64,000 nt of DNA, taken from the NCBI RefSeq assembly GCF_000157895.3, contig NC_022663.1, forward strand, positions 6,262,001 through 6,326,000. Direction: 5' to 3'. The translations under genes and the position numbers were made by a program. Of the stretch, positions 57,203 to 64,000 are shown piece by piece (the first letter of the stretch is position 1; each line of letters starts with the position of its first letter). The notes under the pieces were generated by a model, which worked only from the letters and a program-made list of their open reading frames with translations, made no database searches and was not told the origin of the DNA. This DNA is from Mycobacterium kansasii ATCC 12478. GTDB lineage: Bacteria; Actinomycetota; Actinomycetes; Mycobacteriales; Mycobacteriaceae.

Positions 57203-60091
57203 ATGAGCGGCAACGATGCGGTCAACAACGAGATCGAGCAGATCCTCCCGCGCGACCCCCAGCAGCGCCAGACCGCATTGGAGCTGTTGCGTTCGGCGTT
57301 CATTCCCTGGTTGGTCACCATCAATCCCGAAGACCATCATCCGATGCGGCGGGTGGCGCGCCAGGCTGATCTGCCGGAGGCAAGCCGCCCACTGATTGAC
57401 GCGCTGGTGGAAAAGCGGCTGCTGGTGCGCGACGAACGCGACGGGCAGGCGGTCGTGGAGGTGGCGCCGGAAAGCCTGCTGTATCAATGGGATGAGCTTG
57501 CCGGCTGGCTACGTGCCGAACGGCAAAACCTCGCAACCGCCGACGACGTCGAACGCAACGCCACCGCCTGGACCGCCCACCACCGAGACCCCGCCTGGCT
57601 GCTTACCGGCACCCGGCTCACCGACGCTGAAAACCTTGCCAGCACAACGGGATTCCGTGATAGGCTCGCCGGCGCGCGCGACTACCTGGCCGCCTCCCGC
57701 CAGGCCGAAAACGAGCCCGTCGCCAACGAAGAACGACGCCAAGCCGAATTGCGCCAGGCTGAGGAGCGGGCACACTTCGCGCGGGAACGCCAAGACACTG
57801 CCGAAGCCCACGCCGCCGAACTGCGCAAGCGCGTCCGCATCCTGCGTGCCGTCCTGGCCGGCACTGTCGTGATCGCCCTTATCGCCGCGATCGTGGCCGT
57901 GGCCGGGTTCGTTCAAGCCAACGACGCCAAACACCTGGCGGAAACCCGGAATCGGGAAGCGATCGCCTTGAAATTGAGTTCGCAGGGACAGGCCATCCTC
58001 GCGGGTGTTCGCGCCGGAGGCGATGTGCGGGCGATCCAGCAGATCCTGGCCGCACCGGCCATCGCGCCCAGTACCGACATCAGTGCGCTGCTCACCGCCG
58101 TGGTGGAGCGACAATCCACCATCAAGATCATCCCGACGCCCGACGCGGTTTTCAGTGTGGCGTTCAGCCCCGACGGCCTCCGCATCGCCTCCGGCGGCGC
58201 CGATAACACGCTGCGGTTGTGGGATGCCGCCACCGGCAAGCCCGTCGGCGCCCCGCTGACCGGCCACACCGCCCCGGTACTCAGTGTGGCGTTCAGCCCC
58301 GACGGGCGGCGCATCGTCTCCGGCAGCGACGACAAAACGCTGCGGTTGTGGGATGCCGCCACCGGCGCGCCGATCGGCGCCCCGCTGACCGGCCACACCG
58401 GCCCGGTGGAAAGTGCGGGCTTTAGCCCCGACGGGCGGCGCATCGTCTCCGCCGGTGACACCATCGCCGACGGCACGGTGCGGTTGTGGGACAGCGGCAC
58501 CGGTCAGCAGATCGGCGCCCTGCTGACCGGCAACAGCGGCCCGTGGGACAGTGTGGCGTTTAGCCCCGACGGGCGGCGTATCGTCTCCGGCAGCGGCCCC
58601 GTCGGCAACGTCGGCCCCGGCACAGTGCAGGTGTGGGACGCCGACACCGGCCAACCGATCGGGCAACCGCTGGTTGGTGGCACTGGGCCGGTGTTCAGTG
58701 TGGCGTTTAGCCCCGACGGGCGGCGCATTGTCTCCGGCAGCGCCGACAGCACGGTGCGGTTGTGGGACGCCGGCACCGGTCAGCCGATCGGTGCTCCGCT
58801 GACCGGCCACACCGGCGCGGTGGCCAGTGTGGCGTTTAGCCCCGACGGGCGGCGCATCGTCTCCGGCAGCGCCGACAGCACGGTGCGGTTGTGGGACGCC
58901 GGCACCGGTCAGCCGATCGGCGTCCCGCTCACCGGCCACACCGGCGCGGTGGCCAGTGTGGCGTTCAGTCCCGACGGGGGGCGCATTGTCTCCGGTAGCC
59001 CGGACGGGCGGCGCACACCCCCCGGCAGCGTCGAGGGCACGCTGCAGTTGTGGGACGTCGGAACGGGCCAGCAGATCGGTGCCCCGCTGACCGGCCACAC
59101 CGGCGCGGTGGACAGTGTGGCGTTCAGTCCCGATGGGCGGCGCATCGTCTCCGGCAGCGACGATAAGACGCTGCGGTTGTGGGACGCCGCAACCGGTCAG
59201 CCCATCGGTGCCCCGCTGAGCGGCAGCACCGCCTCGGTGTCGAGTGTGGCGTTTAGCCCCGACGGGCGGCGCATCGTCTCCGCCAGCGCCGACACGGTGC
59301 GGTTGTGGGACGCCGGCACCGGCCAGCCGATCGGCGCCCCGCTGACTGGGCACACCCTGTGGGTGACCAGCGTGGCGTTCAGTCCCGACGGGCGGCGCAT
59401 CGTTTCCGGCAGCGCCGATGACACGCTGCGGTTGTGGGACGCCGGCACCGGGCAGCCGATCGGTGCCCCATTGACCGGCCACACGGCCTCGGTGTCCAGT
59501 GTTGCGTTCAGCCCCGACGGGCACCGCATCGTCTCCGGCAGCTACGACAAGACCCTGCGGTTATGGGACGCTGCCACCGGTCAGCCGATCGGCGCTCCGC
59601 TGACCGGTCACACCGAATCGGTGACCAGTGTGGCGTTCAGCCCAGACGGGCACCGCATTGTCTCCGGCAGCACCGACACCACACTGCGGTTGTGGGACGC
59701 TGCCACCGGCGCGCCCATTGGTGCTCCGCTGACCGGTCACACCGACTCGGTGGACAGTGTGGCGTTCAGCTCCGACGGGCGGCGCATCGTCTCGGGCGGC
59801 AGCATCGCCGACGGCACGGTGCGGTTGTGGGACGTGAGCACCGGCCAGCAGATCGGACCACCGCTGAGCGGCCACACCGGCACGGTGTTCAGTGTGGCGT
59901 TTAGCCCCGACGGGCGGCGCATCGTCTCCGGCGGGCTCGACATGACACTGCGGTTGTGGCCGGGGCCCGCGGCCTGGCCTGATCTGTTGTGCGACAAGCT
60001 CGTCGCGAATATGAGCCACAAACAGTGGCACGACTGGGTATTCCCCGACATCGACTACATCAGGCTCTGCCCGAACCTGCCCGTCCCCTAA
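57203..60091 (+). CDS. WD40 protein with C-terminal remnant of a STAND-NTPase architecture
   Basis: The 962-residue protein begins with a winged-helix-like region (about 1-135: RDPQQRQTALELLRSAFIPWLVTIN, LIDALVEKRLLV) that normally follows the P-loop ATPase in nSTAND1 proteins, then WLTGTRL-type helices, a coiled coil (about 175-212), a membrane helix (about 214-236) and 14 nearly identical WD40 repeats. No Walker A or B is present, so the ATPase and any effector are missing or supplied by another protein. The C-terminus CDKLVANMSHKQWHDWVFPDIDYI matches the first WD40 protein. ATG 57203 was chosen over the long in-frame extension into the previous gene. Confidence 0.85.
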   Translation: MSGNDAVNNEIEQILPRDPQQRQTALELLRSAFIPWLVTINPEDHHPMRRVARQADLPEASRPLIDALVEKRLLVRDERDGQAVVEVAPESLLYQWDELAGWLRAERQNLATADDVERNATAWTAHHRDPAWLLTGTRLTDAENLASTTGFRDRLAGARDYLAASRQAENEPVANEERRQAELRQAEERAHFARERQDTAEAHAAELRKRVRILRAVLAGTVVIALIAAIVAVAGFVQANDAKHLAETRNREAIALKLSSQGQAILAGVRAGGDVRAIQQILAAPAIAPSTDISALLTAVVERQSTIKIIPTPDAVFSVAFSPDGLRIASGGADNTLRLWDAATGKPVGAPLTGHTAPVLSVAFSPDGRRIVSGSDDKTLRLWDAATGAPIGAPLTGHTGPVESAGFSPDGRRIVSAGDTIADGTVRLWDSGTGQQIGALLTGNSGPWDSVAFSPDGRRIVSGSGPVGNVGPGTVQVWDADTGQPIGQPLVGGTGPVFSVAFSPDGRRIVSGSADSTVRLWDAGTGQPIGAPLTGHTGAVASVAFSPDGRRIVSGSADSTVRLWDAGTGQPIGVPLTGHTGAVASVAFSPDGGRIVSGSPDGRRTPPGSVEGTLQLWDVGTGQQIGAPLTGHTGAVDSVAFSPDGRRIVSGSDDKTLRLWDAATGQPIGAPLSGSTASVSSVAFSPDGRRIVSASADTVRLWDAGTGQPIGAPLTGHTLWVTSVAFSPDGRRIVSGSADDTLRLWDAGTGQPIGAPLTGHTASVSSVAFSPDGHRIVSGSYDKTLRLWDAATGQPIGAPLTGHTESVTSVAFSPDGHRIVSGSTDTTLRLWDAATGAPIGAPLTGHTDSVDSVAFSSDGRRIVSGGSIADGTVRLWDVSTGQQIGPPLSGHTGTVFSVAFSPDGRRIVSGGLDMTLRLWPGPAAWPDLLCDKLVANMSHKQWHDWVFPDIDYIRLCPNLPVP
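58153..59955 (+). repeat. Array of 14 highly similar WD40-coding repeats
   Basis: Units of about 129 bp share long identical stretches (GTGGCGTTTAGCCCCGACGG and TGCGGTTGTGGGACGC recur through the array). Blades 5 and 6 (about 58700-58960) are almost identical over a full unit. The similarity at DNA level indicates recent duplication or gene conversion. Confidence 0.85.
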
Positions 60092-60134
60092 CACCCACCC
60101 GACGAGGTTTACGACACGTCCGACAGCTATCCAT

Positions 60135-60245
60135 GGAGCCGACCGGCCTCAACACTTGTGGCAGAAAACGGTGAGAGACTTCCCCCGAGAGGTAGTGATA
60201 CGCAGTGGCGCGCCCAATTCCGAACGCAGCGGCCAACTTACGCAC
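60135..60245 (-). pseudogene. Helix-turn-helix fragment of a transposase
   Basis: The reverse frame reads MRKLAAAFGIGRATAYHYLSGEV, like the N-terminal HTH of mycobacterial IS5-type transposases or resolvases, then loses similarity. Fewer than 25 codons are recognisable. The rest of the gap 60092-60486 holds nothing I can identify. Confidence 0.4.
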
Positions 60246-60486
60246 CGGTGCAGCGGCAGCGAGCCGCCGCTGCGGCTTTTGCCTACCGGGGTTGAGTTTC
60301 GACGGCTTGGTGGCCGGCGACCTCGGACGCGCCGCGATTCAGGGGAGACCGCTCGCCGCTCTCGGTCCGGGTTCCGGTTCGCAGCGGGTGTCGAACCGAA
60401 CTACCACGAGGCGAGCGGCTAGATCGGTGACGCGTTGCGCGCCCAGGCTCGACAGTTGATGCCTCGACCCGCAGGGGAAGGCGCTG

Positions 60487-61398
60487 ATGAACAAACCGCA
60501 ATCACGAAGCGGAAAAGCTTCAGGCCTCACGGTGACCAGGGGAATCTCGCTGATCTTGCTGGCGCTCTTGTTCGGGCCCATTGCTTCTGCATCCTTACCC
60601 GAAGGCCCTACGCACTGGAACGAATACGCCACCGCGGGGGCCGACACTATATGGCGCACTTACTTTCTGGCGATCTTGGCGCTCTGTGTCGTGGCGTTGG
60701 TGCTGGGCATTGTCTCGCTGACAAGACCCGCCAGTCACCCGATGTTCAGTGTTATCGAAGGGGCAGCGGTGATCGTCGTCGGGTTAGCCGGCTGCTTACT
60801 TGGGGTCTTATCTGTCGGTAACGGAACCGATGTGGCGACCCCGCTCACCTTTCTCGGTACCGGGGCTCTGTTCGCACTCGCCGGTGGAATAACGACGTTG
60901 CTGTCCATAATTGCGGTTGTCGACCGACGCCGTCCTGGTGCTCAGCCGTCATCCGGGGCGCTGCCGTCCGGTTTGCAGCCCGGTCCGTTGGGCTTGCGGT
61001 TTCTCGCCCGGCTGATCGACGGCCTGCTGGTCGTCATTGTCGCGGTGCCGCTGGCCGTGCTGGCGGAAATTCACATCGGGGCTGCCGGCTTATTCCCCGG
61101 TTTGTTTTCCGGGTTGCTTGCCTTCAGCTACTTCGTGGCGTTCGAGGTGAGTCAGGGCTGGACCCTGGGCAAGAAGCTGCTGGGTATGCGGGTACACGGA
61201 CCGCCCGGCGCCGAGAAACCGACCGTGCGGCAGTCCGCCGTCCGCAACCTCTTCACACTGCTGGCGATCATCCCCTTCGTGGGCGAACTGCTCGTGCTCG
61301 TCGCCGGCATCGTGATCGCGGCGACCATCCAGTCGAGTCCCACCAAACAAGGCAAACATGACGAGTTCGCCGGCGGAACCCACGTGGTGAAGTATTGA
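60487..61398 (+). CDS. RDD-family membrane protein
   Basis: The 303-residue protein has four N-terminal membrane helices (about 17-40, 57-78, 92-112, 119-142), a Pro-rich linker, and a C-terminal RDD domain with the signature residues in FLARLIDGLLVVIVAVPL and QGWTLGKKLLGMRVHG, plus VRNLFTLLAIIPFVGELLVLVAG. RDD proteins are implicated in ion or small-molecule transport, but the substrate varies. ATG 60487 follows GGGGAAGG. It is a lone gene without operon partners. Confidence 0.8.
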   Translation: MNKPQSRSGKASGLTVTRGISLILLALLFGPIASASLPEGPTHWNEYATAGADTIWRTYFLAILALCVVALVLGIVSLTRPASHPMFSVIEGAAVIVVGLAGCLLGVLSVGNGTDVATPLTFLGTGALFALAGGITTLLSIIAVVDRRRPGAQPSSGALPSGLQPGPLGLRFLARLIDGLLVVIVAVPLAVLAEIHIGAAGLFPGLFSGLLAFSYFVAFEVSQGWTLGKKLLGMRVHGPPGAEKPTVRQSAVRNLFTLLAIIPFVGELLVLVAGIVIAATIQSSPTKQGKHDEFAGGTHVVKY

Positions 61399-61617
61399 TC
61401 CCGGTGGCCGGCGTCGGCGAAATCTGACGCGTCACTTCGTATCGCACATGTGCAAGACCTCGGGATCGGCGTGGCGCGCCCGTCTTTCTGGTCGCCGTAT
61501 TGCTGACCGCGGGCCGGAGCGGGCGGCCGGGCTCCAGGAGTCCAAGGGCGATGAGTTTTGCCATGGTTTCCAGTCTGTATCCCCAACACGCCGGCAACCG
61601 CACCCGAGGAGCGCATC

Positions 61618-62199
61618 ATGACCGCTAGCTACACCTTCGACGTCTTTTCCAGCCTCGACGGCTTCGGCGGCGTCAGCGGCGGCGACTGGAGCGGCTACTG
61701 GGGCAAGCAAGGCCCCGAATTGCTCGACCACCGCCTCTCCCTGTACGACGAGCACCAGCGAATGGTCTTCGGCGCCAACACATATCGGGCATTTGCGCAA
61801 ATGCTGGCCGAGAGCACCGAGGAGTCCGAGGTGCATGACCCGTGGGTCACCCGGATGAGACACCTGCCGGCGACGGTGGTGTCGACAACCCTGGATGGAC
61901 CTCTCGACTGGCCCGACGCGACCGTCGTGAGCGGCGACGCCGTCGACGTCGTCGCCCGGCTCAAGCAGGAGTCCGAGGTGCCGTTGCGCTCGCACGGCAG
62001 CCTGTCGATGAACCGAGCGCTGATGGCGGCCGGCCTGGTCGACCGCGTCCAGGTGACGCTCTTCCCCGTGATAACCGGTCAGACCGGTGACGACCCGATC
62101 TACCAGGGCGCGGCCGACTTCGACCTCGAGCTGATCGAGAGCCGAACGCTCGACGGCAATATCCAAGAGCTCATCTACCGGCCCACCCTGCATGTCTGA
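61618..62199 (+). CDS. RibD/dihydrofolate-reductase-fold protein
   Basis: The 193-residue protein starts MTASYTFDVFSSLDGFGG, the typical strand and loop of RibD C-terminal/DHFR-like reductases, followed by MVFGANTYRAFAQ, LPATVVST and SHGSLSMNRALMAAGLVDRVQVTLFPVITG. Members bind NADPH; most are of unknown substrate and not true DHFRs. ATG 61618 has GAGGAG upstream; a longer frame to 61558 lacks a ribosome binding site. The gene stands alone. Confidence 0.82.
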   Translation: MTASYTFDVFSSLDGFGGVSGGDWSGYWGKQGPELLDHRLSLYDEHQRMVFGANTYRAFAQMLAESTEESEVHDPWVTRMRHLPATVVSTTLDGPLDWPDATVVSGDAVDVVARLKQESEVPLRSHGSLSMNRALMAAGLVDRVQVTLFPVITGQTGDDPIYQGAADFDLELIESRTLDGNIQELIYRPTLHV

Positions 62200-62294
62200 G
62201 CGCTCCATACCCACCCGCCAAGCAGCCGAATCCGGCCGGAAGTTCCAGCCACCGACATGCCCGACCGGTCCCATGGCCGCCCGTCACGCGGCTT

Positions 62295-62455
62295 GCTGAT
62301 GGCCCCGCCTCGTCGCCATCGTCCGACGAGGTGGGCGTCGACCACTGTCCAATGGTGGGGGGCGGACTCGATGAGTTTGAACGCCATCCCGGGCAGTGCG
62401 GAAGCCGGGGCCTTTGGTGACCCGCCGGCGTCGTGAAGGTCGACTCGATCGGGTT
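62295..62455 (-). pseudogene. C-terminal fragment of an IS256-family transposase
   Basis: Two overlapping reverse frames preserve RRRVTKGPG and MAFKLIESAPHHWTVVDAHLVG, which match the end of mycobacterial IS256-type transposases (compare AFKLIESAQ-RWRAVNAPHLVAL). It is frameshifted and truncated. The opposite end of a similar element lies at 49285 but in the other orientation. No gene is seen in 62200-62294. Confidence 0.55.
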
Positions 62456-62470
62456 GGTCCGACCAATTTT

Positions 62471-63973
62471 CTACGGGTGGGGGCTGGTGCTGGGCGGCGC
62501 AGGTGGCAGCTGGAACAATGACGGATCGGCGAGGACCACCGCCGCGGGCACATCGCCTTTGCGTGTCGCCAACAGCGGGGTTCGATAGACATATCCGCGA
62601 TTGCCGCATTCGTCGCTCATAGCGGTGTCGGTCTGGATGCCTCGAAGCGTGCCGTCAGGCTGCGGCTCTAATGACCACACGAAGGTCTCACTGGTGGCGA
62701 CTTGCGGGTTCGTTCCTCCGGGGCAGCCCTGGCCGGGCCCAAGGTGAGGTGTCTGTTCCCAGCGACCATCGACAAAACGGAGCACCATACCGCCGCCTAC
62801 TGGCGCTTGGTGGTTTTCCTGGGCCAGTTGGGCACCTGTGGCGACGCATCCAGCCGATGTGCACAACGAACGAAAGGCCCACCAGTCGACACTGGGCGCC
62901 ATGTCACCAATCGTCTGCTTGCCGTTCACCGTCTGCTTCGACCAGTCATACTCCACGCTGAAGGTGCCGTCGAGTACCGGAGTCGCACCCGCAACCGGTG
63001 GAACCGGGCTGCTGGTCAGTGGTGTGACGGTAATGGTCGCCGGATCGGCCACCGTAACGGCGGGCGGTAGATCGCCTGTCCGCACCGCCACCAGCGGAGC
63101 CTGCCAGACCGTGCCTATGAAGCCGCATTCATCGGTTAAGACGGTATTGGTCCAAAGGCCTCGAAGGGATCTGTCAGGCTGCGGCTCCGCGGACCACGAA
63201 ATGATTTGGGTCTCGGTGCCCGGGCCGATTTTCCCGTCTGCGCCCAGGCACCGCTTACGCGGATATTGACTCGTAACGGGTGTGCGCTGCCATTGGCCGT
63301 TGACAAAATGGAATTCGGCTGTGCGCGGGGGTGTAGCCGCCACTTGGTGGTTCGTGTCGTCCAGCACGGTGCCGCTGGCAACGCACCCCGTGGACGAGCA
63401 AAATGAGCGAAATGCCCACCAAGAACTGCTGTTCGTCTTGTCGGAAGATGATGCGGGAGCGCCATTTTCGGTCTGCTTGGCCCAGTCGATGTCTACCCGG
63501 TAGGTGCCCTCGAGCACGGCGGCCGGAGGCGGTTCGGCGGCCGCAGGCGGTTTAGCGGCGGTGTTGTTCTGGATCATCCGGTAACCGATGACACCGACGA
63601 CTATCAACACTGCCATCGCCATCGTCGCGGCGAGGAGGATCCAGGGCTGGCTGCGCTTCTTCCGCCTCGCCGCAGCCGGCGGAGAACCGGTAACCCATGC
63701 CGGCGTCGAGGCCTTCGGTACATCGTGGTAGCCGGGGAAGGCCTCGATCACCGGCGGTAACGGCGGTCCGCTCGCGGTAACAAACCCATCCCGCGGGGGC
63801 TCTGCTTGTTGTGAACTCGAGTCGACTTCGTCGAAACTCCCCGTTGGTGCGGTTGCCTCGCTGGGCTCGACGCCGGTTGTACCCTGATGCTGCGTCGGCG
63901 ACCCGTGGGATATCACCTCGTTCACCGGCTGAGGCTGGTCTCCCGGCCTGTGCGGATCGACATCGTTGGACAC
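62471..63973 (-). CDS. Membrane-anchored protein with duplicated extracytoplasmic domain
   Basis: The 500-residue protein has a Pro/Ser/Glu-rich cytoplasmic part (1-108), basic RRKKRSQ, one membrane helix (about 111-132) and two copies of a domain of about 150 residues: VDIDWAKQTENG/VEYDWSKQTVNG, WWAFRSFCSSTGC/WWAFRSLCTSAGC, then DECG and a repeated final PPAV segment. Paired cysteines suggest disulfides. Such domains occur C-terminal to some mycobacterial Ser/Thr kinases, but no kinase is present here. GTG 63973 has AAAGGAAAGG upstream. Ligand unknown. Confidence 0.7.
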   Translation of the reverse strand: MSNDVDPHRPGDQPQPVNEVISHGSPTQHQGTTGVEPSEATAPTGSFDEVDSSSQQAEPPRDGFVTASGPPLPPVIEAFPGYHDVPKASTPAWVTGSPPAAARRKKRSQPWILLAATMAMAVLIVVGVIGYRMIQNNTAAKPPAAAEPPPAAVLEGTYRVDIDWAKQTENGAPASSSDKTNSSSWWAFRSFCSSTGCVASGTVLDDTNHQVAATPPRTAEFHFVNGQWQRTPVTSQYPRKRCLGADGKIGPGTETQIISWSAEPQPDRSLRGLWTNTVLTDECGFIGTVWQAPLVAVRTGDLPPAVTVADPATITVTPLTSSPVPPVAGATPVLDGTFSVEYDWSKQTVNGKQTIGDMAPSVDWWAFRSLCTSAGCVATGAQLAQENHQAPVGGGMVLRFVDGRWEQTPHLGPGQGCPGGTNPQVATSETFVWSLEPQPDGTLRGIQTDTAMSDECGNRGYVYRTPLLATRKGDVPAAVVLADPSLFQLPPAPPSTSPHP

Positions 63974-64000
63974 TTGCCTTTCCTTTCACATGCCGCTATC

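Noticed and set aside
58153..59955. Regularly spaced repeats that could suggest a CRISPR-like array
   Set aside because: Units of about 129 bp are coding and in frame as WD40 blades; no short repeats with unique spacers and no cas genes.

Overview
The window is high-GC DNA from a slow-growing Mycobacterium. PE, PPE and PE_PGRS genes are present. The backbone follows the Mycobacterium tuberculosis order Rv1690-Rv1719: lprJ-position gene, Rv1691-Rv1693, tlyA, ppnK, recN, steA, mctB, pyrG, Rv1700, xerD, Rv1703c, cycA, PPE22, PPE23, parA, scpA, scpB, rluB, cmk, engA, then Rv1714-Rv1719. Accessory blocks not known from that stretch of M. tuberculosis interrupt it. The species cannot be fixed from sequence alone.

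Layout. 1-622: 5' part of a YcaO gene running off the left edge. 1212-12995: nearly gapless forward block for RNA modification, NAD kinase, DNA repair, septation/copper homeostasis, CTP synthesis, ADP-ribose hydrolysis and XerD. 13050-18813: accessory block with a frameshifted hydrolase-adenylate cyclase, a small barrel protein, a PE-like/PPE-toxin/immunity locus (PPE part broken) and a decayed ISL3 transposase. 19043-23155: SNF2/SWIM helicase and O-methyltransferase, reverse strand. 23289-30129: six overlapping genes forming an ebo/edb-type cluster, in which an inositol-phosphate-synthase-like enzyme sits where other clusters have the sugar phosphate cyclase EboD, and EboA is fused to a TIM barrel. 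30115-36936: cycA, PPE22, PPE23, a Coq4-like protein and an MFS exporter, reverse strand. 37075-42419: parA-scpA-scpB-rluB-cmk-engA, preceded by a possible leaderless 14-codon ORF. 42433-43504: frameshifted PE_PGRS. 43721-48762: catabolic operon (SDR, FadB3-type dehydrogenase, cyclase, cupin, BKACE, IclR regulator, lipocalin-like) behind a clear promoter with a hairpin.

From 48831 onwards, tRNA-Pro(GGG) opens a genomic island: integrase C-terminus, IS256 5' end, FtsK-like piece, a CsoR-controlled copper operon with a cupredoxin-P1B ATPase fusion, an IS3 piece, a degraded exported protein, two membrane-anchored WD40 proteins of 14 repeats each (the second keeping only the tail of a STAND architecture), more transposase scraps, an RDD membrane protein, a RibD/DHFR-like reductase and a membrane-anchored duplicated-domain protein.

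All six frameshifts I could resolve in coding genes are net one-base losses, several in homopolymers, so base-calling error must be excluded before these genes are called dead.
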